Assembly: GCA_965276635.1 (NCBI GenBank)
Contig: CBDIBC010000002.1
Coordinates: forward strand, 310,001 to 374,000
Length of the DNA stretch: 64,000 bases
From: CBDIBC01 sp965276635
GTDB taxonomy: Bacteria; Actinomycetota; Acidimicrobiia; Acidimicrobiales; Palsa-688
Direction: 5' to 3'
Below, one piece after another: positions 42,634 to 50,256 of this stretch. The position numbers were made by a program, and so were the translations under genes. Below the pieces are notes generated by a model. It was given only the letters and a program-made list of their open reading frames with translations, ran no database searches and was not told the origin of the DNA. Position 1 is the stretch's first letter, and each line of letters opens with the position of its first letter.

Positions 42634-43794
42634 GTGGTCGGCCCAGACGTGCTCGGGGTCGTCGAGCTGGTCCGCCTCCGGCTGCCGCTCGTCGAACCGT
42701 GGGTCACCGCGCTCGGCACCATCGCCGAGCGCGACGTGCTGCTCGTGCGCGTCGAGCTCGGCGGGGCGGTCGGTTGGGGTGAATGCGTTGCCCAGCCGGA
42801 ACCGACCTACAGCGCCGAGTACACCGCAGGAGCGCAGGCCGTGCTCGCCGCCCACCTGGTGCCGCGCCTGTTGGCCGCCAGGCCGTCCTCGGCGTCGGAG
42901 GTGGCTCCGGCCCTGGCCGGTGTGAAGGGTCACCCCATGGCCAAGGCGGCGCTGGAGCTGGCCGTGCTCGACGCCGAGCTGCGTCGGGCCGGCCGGAACC
43001 TGGCCGCAGACCTGTGGGCCCGCTCCGACGTCGACGGGCAGCCGCCCGCGTCGGTGGCGGCGGGCGTGGCGGTCGGCGTTGCCGGCGACATCGGCGCCCT
43101 GGTCGACGAGGTCGACCGGCGGGTCGAGGAGGGCTACCGGCGGGTGAAGCTCAAGATCCATCCGGGATGGGACATCGAGCCGGTCACCGCGGTCAGGGAC
43201 GGCCATCCGCACCTCCTCCTCCAGGTGGACGCCAACGGCAGCTATGCCCCCCTCGGTGCCGAGGATGCGGCCCGGGCCCTGGTCCCGCTCGACGCCTGCA
43301 ACCTGCTGATGATCGAGCAGCCCCTCGCCGCCGACGACCTGCTCGGCCACGCCGAGCTGGCCTGGCGCCTGTCCACGCCGCTCTGCCTGGACGAGTCCAT
43401 CGACTCCATCGGGGCGGCGGAGGCGGCACTGGCCCTGGGCGCCTGCGCCGTCATCAACGTGAAAGCGGGCCGTATCGGGGGCTACCTGGCTGCCGTGCGG
43501 CTGCACGACATCTGCCTCGCCCGGCACGTCTCGTTGTGGTGTGGAGGCATGCTCGAGACCGGGGTGGGGAGGGCGGCCAACCTGGCGCTGGCCACCCTCC
43601 CGGCCTTTTGCCTACCCGGGGACCTGTCGGCGGCGGACCGCTTCTGGGTCGACGACATCGTCACCCATCCAGCCCGCCTCGACACCGATGGCACCATCGC
43701 CGTCCCGGTCGGACCTGGGCTCGGCGTCGAGGTGGTCAGCGATCTCGGCGCCCGGACCATCGACCGCGCCCGCTGGGTCGCCCCGCCGCGCTGA
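42634..43794 (+). CDS. menC: Enolase-superfamily enzyme, probable o-succinylbenzoate synthase (MenC)
   Basis: A 386-residue muconate-lactonising-subgroup enzyme. The catalytic layout is complete: KLK in RRVKLKIHPGW (general acid/base Lys), metal ligands Asp in LQVDANGSY, Glu in MIEQPL and Asp in CLDESIDS, and the second Lys in INVKAGRIGG, followed by WCGGMLETGVGRAAN. The last block and overall pattern match MenC of Gram-positives, which makes o-succinylbenzoate in menaquinone synthesis. Some members racemise N-succinylamino acids. No other men genes are nearby. The start is GTG at 42634. Its 3' end overlaps the converging channel gene by 59 bases. Confidence 0.87.
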   Translation: MVGPDVLGVVELVRLRLPLVEPWVTALGTIAERDVLLVRVELGGAVGWGECVAQPEPTYSAEYTAGAQAVLAAHLVPRLLAARPSSASEVAPALAGVKGHPMAKAALELAVLDAELRRAGRNLAADLWARSDVDGQPPASVAAGVAVGVAGDIGALVDEVDRRVEEGYRRVKLKIHPGWDIEPVTAVRDGHPHLLLQVDANGSYAPLGAEDAARALVPLDACNLLMIEQPLAADDLLGHAELAWRLSTPLCLDESIDSIGAAEAALALGACAVINVKAGRIGGYLAAVRLHDICLARHVSLWCGGMLETGVGRAANLALATLPAFCLPGDLSAADRFWVDDIVTHPARLDTDGTIAVPVGPGLGVEVVSDLGARTIDRARWVAPPR

Positions 43795-44881
43795 CCAGCG
43801 CCCCCCGCACCGACCACGTCTGTTCGGATCGCAGCGGCGTGCGGTCCGACACCCACGGTGCCGGGGGCGCCTCGACCAGACGGGCCAGGTTCAATAGGAC
43901 GGTGTCGTAGTTCACCCGCCAGCCCCGGAACGCCTCCCACGCCGCGTCGCGGTCCGGGCGCAGCGTCATCCCGGCATCGGTCATCTGGGTCCAGGCGGCG
44001 TCGAACTCGACCCGAGCGATGGTGATGGGATCAGCGGGCTGCGGATCGGCGGGGTAGGGCACCGAGAACACGTTGGCGACCCGGCGCAGGCACAAAAAGC
44101 CGGCCCGCAGGCACAGCTGCGCGTCGGGATCCGGCTCGTGGTCGACCGCCGCGACCCACAGGCTGGCCGCGTCGAGGACCGTTCCGGCCGCCGTGATCCA
44201 CGACTGATGCGGCTGGGGCGAGCGGAAGAAGGCGAGCGTCGGGAACGACGTGTGGGACTCCTCCACGTCGGCGAACCACTCCTCCCAGCGGCGCCACAGC
44301 TCCGTCAGGCGGGACCCAAGCATCTCGATGCGGTGGTACCGGATAAGCATGGTGGTGGCCTGGGGCGGGTCGCCGGCGCGCACCTCCAGGAGGGCGACGC
44401 CGTTCTCCCGGCGGGAGAACGCGCCGTAGATGCTGGGGAGATAGGTGATCAGCATGGTCACCAGCAGCAGGCCGAGCCCGGCTTCGCTATAGGTGAGCAG
44501 ATCGGCGAAGAGCTGCCCGGTGGCAGTGGTGCCCAGCGTGGTGATCGACGAGCCCGACAGCTCGATGGCCCGGGCGACCGAGGTGGTCGCCACGGCCAGG
44601 TACATGAGCCCGTAGGCGACGAGCAGCAGCACCAGCCAGGTCAGCAGCAGCGCCAGGAGAGAGACAGGACCGAGCATCGCCATGGCCCGGTCCCGGCGGG
44701 CGTAGCTGGCCGCTCGACCGGATGCCAGGCGGAACCCAGCCCGCACGCCGAGGGTCACGGCCCCGGTCAACCGGCTCTGGACGCCGCGAGGGAGGATCGT
44801 GGCCCTGATGGCGGAGAGGAGCGTGGTGACGACGATCACCACGCCGACGGCGAAGGCCACGATGTCGAAGGCCGTCTTCAT
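43736..44881 (-). CDS. Ion-channel-like membrane protein (two-pore Ion_trans_2 pattern)
   Basis: A 381-residue protein. Membrane helices are visible at residues 5-25 (IVAFAVGVVIVVTTLLSAI), 70-100 (PVSLLALLLTWLVLLLVAYG) and 135-155 (LGLLLVTMLITYLPSIYGAF). Between the last two lies SGSSITTLGTTATG, which sits where a potassium channel has its pore helix and TVGYG filter, but reads TLGTT. A large cytoplasmic C-terminal region (about 160-381) is unlike RCK domains. Probably an ion channel with altered selectivity; function is unproven. It converges with the menC-like gene. Confidence 0.7.
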   Translation of the reverse strand: MKTAFDIVAFAVGVVIVVTTLLSAIRATILPRGVQSRLTGAVTLGVRAGFRLASGRAASYARRDRAMAMLGPVSLLALLLTWLVLLLVAYGLMYLAVATTSVARAIELSGSSITTLGTTATGQLFADLLTYSEAGLGLLLVTMLITYLPSIYGAFSRRENGVALLEVRAGDPPQATTMLIRYHRIEMLGSRLTELWRRWEEWFADVEESHTSFPTLAFFRSPQPHQSWITAAGTVLDAASLWVAAVDHEPDPDAQLCLRAGFLCLRRVANVFSVPYPADPQPADPITIARVEFDAAWTQMTDAGMTLRPDRDAAWEAFRGWRVNYDTVLLNLARLVEAPPAPWVSDRTPLRSEQTWSVRGALVSAAGRPSGRGRWSGRRDR

Positions 44882-44996
44882 CGGATGCGAGGTGGTCGAG
44901 TCGTGAGTGGCTGTCGCAGGGAGCAGACGGTGGTGACCAGGGCTCAGGCCGGGCGCGTGAGCAGCGCCGGGCGGCGTGGCGCGGAGGCCGGCGCGG

Positions 44997-46217
44997 TCAT
45001 GCGACGGACGCGGCCGGCTGCCAGGCGCGCAGGTCGGTCAGGCGAGCGTCGTTGGAGAACATCTCCACGATCGGCTGGCTCAGGCCCAATCGCTTCTGCA
45101 CCCGTTCCACCTCCAGCTGCTCGTTCCACAGCACCAGGGTGACGACCAGCCCGTCACGCCCGGCCCGGGCCGTGCGGCCGCTGCGGTGCAGGTAGCCCTT
45201 GTGGTCCTCGGCCGGGTCGTAGTGGACGACCACGTCGATGTCGTCGACGTCGATGCCTCGCGCCGCCACGTCAGTGGCCACCAGCACCGGGAGCTGCCCG
45301 TCGGCGAACTGCCTCAATGCCCGCTCTCGCAGCTGCTGGCGGAGGTCGCCGTGGATGGCCCGGGCATCGACGCCTTCCTTGCGGAGCGCCTCGGTCAACT
45401 TGTCCGCGCCCCGCTTTGTCCGGGTGAACACCAAGGCCCGGTCGGCTGGCGCGCAGATGGCGGCAACCATCCGGACCTTGTCCATCTGGTGTACCTGCAG
45501 GAACCGGTGCTCCATGGCCGTGACGGTGAGCTTGGCCGAGAGCACCTCGTGGCGGACCGGGTCGTGCATCTCGTGGCGCACCAGGCGGTCCACGTCACCG
45601 TCGAGGGTGGCGGAGAACAGCATCGTCTGATGCCGGGTGGTCAGGTGGCGCAACAGCCACTCCACCTGGGGCGTGAAGCCCATGTCGGCCATCCGGTCGG
45701 CCTCGTCGAGCACGACGATCTCGATGCCGGCCAGGTCGACGTCGCCGCGCTGGCACAGGTCGATGAGGCGACCCGGCGTGGCGATGATCACGTCGGTGCC
45801 GTCGGAGAGCGACTTGATCTGGGCGTCCATGCCGGCCCCGCCGTAGCAGGCGGTCAGGGACTGGCCGATGGATTCGGCCAGCGGAGCGAGGACGTCGGCC
45901 ACCTGCCTGGCCAGCTCCCGGGTCGGCACGAGGGCCAGACCTCGCGGCGCCCGGCCCGCGGGCAGGCCACCGCTGGCGGGGCCGTTCGGGCGCACCGTCT
46001 CAGAGAGGCGTTGGAGCATGGGGAGGCCAAACGCCAGCGTCTTGCCGGAACCGGTCTTTGCCTTGCCGCACACGTCGCGGCCCCGCAAGGCGTCGGCGAC
46101 GGTCATGGTCTGGATAGCGAACGGTGCAGTGATGCCCCGCTCGGAGAGGGCCGCCACCAGCGCGGGGGCCAGGCCCATGGCGGCGAACGTACCGGTCGGA
46201 CCGGTGAGAGTTGTCAA
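44997..46217 (-). CDS. DEAD-box RNA helicase
   Basis: A 406-residue DEAD-box helicase with motifs in order: Q-motif FAIQTMTVADAL, I AKTGSGKT, Ia PTRELARQV, II VLDEADRM, III SAT, IV VFTRTKRGAD, V ATDVAARGIDVDDI and VI HRSGRTARAG. The TTG at 46217 is chosen because CACAGAGGAGCAGG precedes it at proper spacing; the next choice is the ATG before GLAPALV. It is divergent from xseA. A role in RNA unwinding or ribosome assembly is expected; there is no C-terminal extension. Confidence 0.92.
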   Translation of the reverse strand: MTTLTGPTGTFAAMGLAPALVAALSERGITAPFAIQTMTVADALRGRDVCGKAKTGSGKTLAFGLPMLQRLSETVRPNGPASGGLPAGRAPRGLALVPTRELARQVADVLAPLAESIGQSLTACYGGAGMDAQIKSLSDGTDVIIATPGRLIDLCQRGDVDLAGIEIVVLDEADRMADMGFTPQVEWLLRHLTTRHQTMLFSATLDGDVDRLVRHEMHDPVRHEVLSAKLTVTAMEHRFLQVHQMDKVRMVAAICAPADRALVFTRTKRGADKLTEALRKEGVDARAIHGDLRQQLRERALRQFADGQLPVLVATDVAARGIDVDDIDVVVHYDPAEDHKGYLHRSGRTARAGRDGLVVTLVLWNEQLEVERVQKRLGLSQPIVEMFSNDARLTDLRAWQPAASVA

Positions 46218-46499
46218 ACCTGCTCCTCTGTGTGCCCGGGACCTGAGTGCCTCAGGTCGGGGCCGAATCCTTGTCTCCGGGGAGCGATGCTCCCGTCGGG
46301 AGGTGGACCGCCGGGCCGCCTGGTGCGCCACGAAGCCACGAACCTCGCCCAAATCGTATCTGATGCAGGCGTCGAGCGGTCCGATCACCTGTGGCGCCGG
46401 GTTCCGGGCCACCCATCGCCCCTTGGCGGGCGGGCGGGACCCCTGGGCGCGCCCAACGCCAGATCGGCCCCGGCCGGCCTCCTGGCTAGCCTGAGCCCG

Positions 46500-47837
46500 A
46501 TGACCCTGCCCCTGTTCGACACGCCGGCGGAGCACCACGCCAGGCGGGTCACCCTCGTCCGGCTCTCGGGGGAGATCGCCCGGGCCGTGGGAACGGTCGG
46601 CCGGGTGGTCGTGGAAGGTGAGGTCTACCGGCCCACCACCTCGCGCGGTGGTTGGGTCTTCTTCACCCTGCGCGACCGCGCCGCCCAGGTTGCGGTCCGG
46701 GTCCCCCGAGCGGTGGCGGCCCGGGATCGCATCGTTGCCGGCGAGCGGGTCAGCGTCGTCGGTGTCCTGGCCTGGACCCCCGACCGGGGCCAGCTCGGGT
46801 TCGACGCCGAAGAGGTCATGCCGGTGGGCGAGGGCGCGGTGGCTGCCATGATCGCCGAGGTGCGCGCCCGGCTGGGCGCCGAGGGGCTGCTCGACCGCCC
46901 GCGCCGCCCGATCCCGGTCCTGCCGGCTGTCGTCGGCGTGGTCTGCGGTGCCGACGCCGCGGTGCGCAAGGACATCGAGTCGGTGGTGGTCAGCCGGTTC
47001 GCCGGCTACCCGCTGTACGTGGAGGAGGCCACCGTGTCCGGCCCCGGCGCCGCCGTCTCCATCGTCGATGCCCTGGTCCGGCTGACCAACCGAATCGGCG
47101 TCGAGGTGATCATCGTCGCTCGGGGCGGCGGCGACGCCGCGTCCCTTCTGCCATGGAGCACCGAGGAGGTGTGCCGAGCTGTGGCCATGGCATCGGTGCC
47201 CGTGATCTCCGCCATCGGCCACGACGGTGACCGCCCGCTGTGCGACGAGGTCGCCGACCTACGTTGTGGGACGCCGTCGATCGCCGCCGCGGCGGTCGTC
47301 CCCGATCGTCGAGCGCTGCAGGAAGCGGCCGACAGCCTGATCGTGGCCAGCGCCAGCTTCCTCGGTCGCCGAGTCGACCACGGTCGAGGAGCCCTGGAAC
47401 GGATCGACACCAGCCGAGCCCTGCGAGCAGGAATCGGCGTGGCGGCTGACCGGCTGGCTCGAGCCGACGACCGTCTCTCCTTTGTCCACCCGGCGCGCCC
47501 CCTGCATGCCTGCCGGAGTCGGCTCAGCGGTGTTTCCTTCCGCCGCCCCACCTGGGAGCGCCTGTCTCGCGCCGGCGGTCGCCTCGACGCCGAGCTGCGA
47601 CACCTGCACGCCCTGTCCCACCGGCGGGTGCTCGAGCGGGGCTACGCCGTGGTCACCGGGTCGACCGGTGCGGTGGTGCGCCACGCCGGCCAGGTCTCGG
47701 TCGGCGAGCGCGTCGCCGTGGCGTTGGCCGAGGGCGGCCTGACGGCGACGATCGACGCCGTCTCGCCCGAGGTCGTGCCGTGGCTCGCCCCCGCAGCCGC
47801 CCGGCCGCAGCCTGGGCCCGACGATGGAGGTCGGTGA
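46500..47837 (+). CDS. xseA: Exodeoxyribonuclease VII large subunit
   Basis: A 445-residue catalytic subunit of exonuclease VII. It has an N-terminal OB-fold domain (VVVEGEVYRPTTSRGGWVFF), the catalytic domain with GVVCGADAAVRKDIESVV, EVIIVARGGGDAASLLPW and AIGHDGDRPLCDEVADLR, a long helical region and the C-terminal LERGYAVVTG block. The ATG at 46500 starts the conserved region. It overlaps xseB at the stop. Confidence 0.94.
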   Translation: MTLPLFDTPAEHHARRVTLVRLSGEIARAVGTVGRVVVEGEVYRPTTSRGGWVFFTLRDRAAQVAVRVPRAVAARDRIVAGERVSVVGVLAWTPDRGQLGFDAEEVMPVGEGAVAAMIAEVRARLGAEGLLDRPRRPIPVLPAVVGVVCGADAAVRKDIESVVVSRFAGYPLYVEEATVSGPGAAVSIVDALVRLTNRIGVEVIIVARGGGDAASLLPWSTEEVCRAVAMASVPVISAIGHDGDRPLCDEVADLRCGTPSIAAAAVVPDRRALQEAADSLIVASASFLGRRVDHGRGALERIDTSRALRAGIGVAADRLARADDRLSFVHPARPLHACRSRLSGVSFRRPTWERLSRAGGRLDAELRHLHALSHRRVLERGYAVVTGSTGAVVRHAGQVSVGERVAVALAEGGLTATIDAVSPEVVPWLAPAAARPQPGPDDGGR

Positions 47838-48079
47838 TGGCCGACGGGCCCGACGGCCTGCCCTCGGCGGGGCCCGATGCCACCTTCGAGCAGATCATGG
47901 CCGAGCTGGAAGCGGTCACCGATCGGCTGGCCCGCGGCGACCTGGGCATCGAGGCGGCCGCTGACCTCTATGAGCGGGCGGAGCGGCTCCACGCTCGGGC
48001 CACCGATCGCCTGGCCCAGGTCCAGGCCCGGGTGGACAGGCTGGCGGGCGGGAGCGACGCCCCGTTGCCGCCGGGTTGA
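47837..48079 (+). CDS. xseB: Exodeoxyribonuclease VII small subunit
   Basis: An 80-residue XseB. The core FEQIMAELEAVTDRLARGDLGIEAAADLYERAERL is the family's two-helix pattern (FEEALAELE...LESG...LEEALALYERG). A GTG at 47834 and ATG at 47837 are adjacent starts; the ATG is used. The stop of xseA overlaps this start, as usual for the pair. Confidence 0.93.
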   Translation: MADGPDGLPSAGPDATFEQIMAELEAVTDRLARGDLGIEAAADLYERAERLHARATDRLAQVQARVDRLAGGSDAPLPPG

Positions 48080-48233
48080 CGCCGCCCGGTTCCGATCGCG
48101 CCGCCGCGGGCGGCGGAGCGGGTGTCTGTTCCCCTTGGCTGTGTCGCTCAACCACGAGCTGGTAGAGGTCGGTGGGCCGAGGTTGTCGAGGGCTTGGAGG
48201 CACAGGTCGCCAGGGACGAGCCGGAGCAGTGTG

Positions 48234-48262
48234 CAGTTCGTTCGACTGGGTCGAACAAACTG
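48234..48262. repeat. 13-bp inverted repeat downstream of xseB
   Basis: CAGTTCGTTCGAC (48234-48246) faces GTCGAACAAACTG (48250-48262) across a 3-base loop, with one mismatch. It is in the 890-base gap 48080-48970 between convergent genes. It is a candidate terminator or a binding palindrome; no gene was seen next to it. Confidence 0.7.
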
Positions 48263-48303
48263 AACACCGCTCTGGTGGCAGTTCTCTTCGCGACTGCCTC
48301 CGG

Positions 48304-48560
48304 CGGGGTGCGGGCGCCGGCGGGGTGCGGGCGCCGGCGGGGTGCGGGCGCCGGCGGGGTGCGGGCGCCGGCGGCCGTCGGCGGTGGTGTGCGGTGGCGA
48401 TGGGCCGTCGGCCGGTGATGGCGGTGGGCCGTCGGCCGGTGATGGTGATGGCCGGTGGTGGTGATGGGCGGTCGGCGGTGATGGGCCGGCGGCCGTCGGC
48501 CGGTGGTGCCCGGCTGTCGGCGGTGGTGCCCGGCTGTCGGCGGTGTCGCTTGTGGTCGGA
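48304..48560. repeat. Low-complexity minisatellite region
   Basis: Four perfect 17-base units (CGGGGTGCGGGCGCCGG) run from 48304 to 48371. They are followed to about 48560 by degenerate GGTGATGG / GGCCGTCGG / GGTGCCCGGCTGTCGGC repeats. Reading frames across it are compositional artefacts. Further on, 48650-48705 holds two copies of AAAACCGCAC(A/C)CGACCTCGC. No gene is seen in 48080-48970. Confidence 0.85.
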
Positions 48561-48892
48561 CCCAATCGTGGCGGTGTCTGACGCAGGGTTCGGCGCAGTC
48601 TTGGCGGTGCCGGCTCGAGGTTCGGCGCATTCGTGGTCGCCGGGAACCCAAAACCGCACACGACCTCGCCGGCACCTGACCAAAACCGCACCCGACCTCG
48701 CGAGCAGGGCGCGCCGACCGACGGCGCCGGCAGTGCGCGACCTGCTGCTCCGAGCACGCCGCCAGAGCGAGCGCACACCGCCAGACCGCGCGAGCGTAGG
48801 TCAGCACCCCGCCCGAGCAGGCACCCCACGGACACCGACCGAGCGAGGGCGTATACGGCGCCGACGGGTGAACGCATCCTCGGGCACTCGCC

Positions 48893-48956
48893 GGAAAGCG
48901 CACTCGCCGGAAAGCGCACTCGCCGGAAAGCGCACTCGCCGGAAAGCGCACTCGCC
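48893..48956. repeat. Four tandem 16-bp repeats next to the metallophosphoesterase stop
   Basis: Four perfect copies of GGAAAGCGCACTCGCC at 48893-48908, 48909-48924, 48925-48940 and 48941-48956, with a half unit before. They end 14 bases from the stop codon of the minus-strand metallophosphoesterase gene, so they lie in its 3' flank. Confidence 0.95.
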
Positions 48957-48970
48957 CGAACCGCCGGGCC

Positions 48971-50188
48971 TCAGGTGCGCCAGTGCTCCGTCCAGCACCG
49001 GTCGGCCAGCGAGCCGGGCGACCAGCGCCGCCACACCCCGAACAGGGCTTCTGCGGTGCTCTCCGTCCACGCCAGGCAACTGGGCTCGCTGATGCGGCGG
49101 ACGACCTGGCAGATCCCGCCCTCGTAGACGGTGTAGCCGGCCCACACGCCGGGGTAGTCCTTGGTCGATCCCACCTCGGCGACGGTGATCTCGCCGTGGC
49201 GGGCCCGTCGGCTGCGGTGAGTATGGCCGGCGAGGACGACCGTGGACGGGTTGGCCCTGGCCAACATGGCCAACAGCTGGTGGGACTGCCCCGGCCGGAT
49301 TCCGGGTGGGTAGTGGGTCGGAAGGGGCAGCCGCTGCGGTGGGTGGTGCACCACGATGGCGGCCGGGCCGGCGCCGGAGGCGAGGGCCACGATGCGTTCC
49401 AGGTCGCCGGGCCCGAGCCGGCCGCGCTTGTCGGCGGCCTCCGGCGTGTGCCCGTACACGATGCGCAGGCCCGGGACGTCCCGGTAGCCCGGTGCCACGT
49501 GGACGGGCACGCCTTCGGCTGCGATCAGGGGCGCACCGTCGACCCGGTGCCGGACGTCGTGGTTGCCGAGGATGGCGTCGACGGCGACTGTGGCGCTGGC
49601 CAGCAGGCGCCCCGCCTGGCGGAACTCTGCTGGTTCGGAGTCGCGCGTCAGGTCGCCTTTGGCCACGATCAGCTCGGCGCCCCACGCCTCTGCCTCGGCC
49701 ATAGCGGCGCGGGCGCACCGCAACGGGTACGGCTCCCAGCCGTCGGGGAGCGGGTCGACGTCGACGATGGTGCCCAGCCGCCCGAACGACCGCTCGCCCA
49801 GGTGGAGGTCGCTGATGGTCGCCCACCGGCACAGCAGGCGCCCTGGCGGCGGTGCGGGGGTCCGGAAGCGCGCCACCACGGTGCGGGCCATGCCTGCAGT
49901 CGAGGCGACGACGTCGTATGCGGTGGCCGGGTCCAGGCCGTCGAAGGAGACCGCTCCCGGGCCGGCCGGCGAGGGGTCGAGCGGACGCGGTCGCCGGCCC
50001 CGCCGGCGCAGCAGGGCCGGCGGCGGGGCGGTCACCCTCACGGCCCGGTCGCCCACCTCGATGCTCAGCTCGCGCTCGGGCAGGGCGGCCCACGTGAGCT
50101 GCACGGCGTCGGGTTCGACGGCGAAGACGTCGACGACGACGCGCTTCGCGGCCCGATCCCGGGGGGATCGGGCGGCTATCCCGGGCAC
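48971..50188 (-). CDS. Calcineurin-like metallophosphoesterase with N-terminal beta domain
   Basis: About 405 residues. Residues 15-110 look like a fibronectin/purple-acid-phosphatase-type beta domain (VQLTWAALPERELSIEVGDR, then LDPATAYDVVAS). The catalytic part carries the dimetal motifs ISDLHLGE, KGDLTRD, LGNHDVRH, VVHHPP and LAGHTHRSR in order. No signal peptide is obvious. The GTG at 50188 is the likeliest start after the upstream pepN stop; no clear ribosome site is seen and the frame is open further upstream, so the N-terminus is uncertain. The substrate could be a phosphomonoester, cyclic nucleotide or phosphodiester. Confidence 0.85.
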   Translation of the reverse strand: MPGIAARSPRDRAAKRVVVDVFAVEPDAVQLTWAALPERELSIEVGDRAVRVTAPPPALLRRRGRRPRPLDPSPAGPGAVSFDGLDPATAYDVVASTAGMARTVVARFRTPAPPPGRLLCRWATISDLHLGERSFGRLGTIVDVDPLPDGWEPYPLRCARAAMAEAEAWGAELIVAKGDLTRDSEPAEFRQAGRLLASATVAVDAILGNHDVRHRVDGAPLIAAEGVPVHVAPGYRDVPGLRIVYGHTPEAADKRGRLGPGDLERIVALASGAGPAAIVVHHPPQRLPLPTHYPPGIRPGQSHQLLAMLARANPSTVVLAGHTHRSRRARHGEITVAEVGSTKDYPGVWAGYTVYEGGICQVVRRISEPSCLAWTESTAEALFGVWRRWSPGSLADRCWTEHWRT

Positions 50189-50256
50189 GGGCGAGCGAAC
50201 GGTGATCGGCCGGTGCGGCGTCGGGCTTTCCTGGCCGGGCGACGGGGCAGGAGGGC

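Noticed and set aside
44882..44996. Possible small gene or RNA between the channel and helicase genes
   Set aside because: Short gap with no start and ribosome site pair, no hairpin and no recognised RNA pattern.
48234..48262. tRNA-like arm (GTTCGA motif)
   Set aside because: It is a simple 13-bp hairpin; no acceptor, anticodon or D-arm pairing could be found around it.
48148..48951. Several overlapping frames across the 48.1-48.9 kb gap
   Set aside because: They are translations of tandem repeats in all frames (Arg/Pro/Ala/Thr-rich), with no ribosome sites and no conserved motif.
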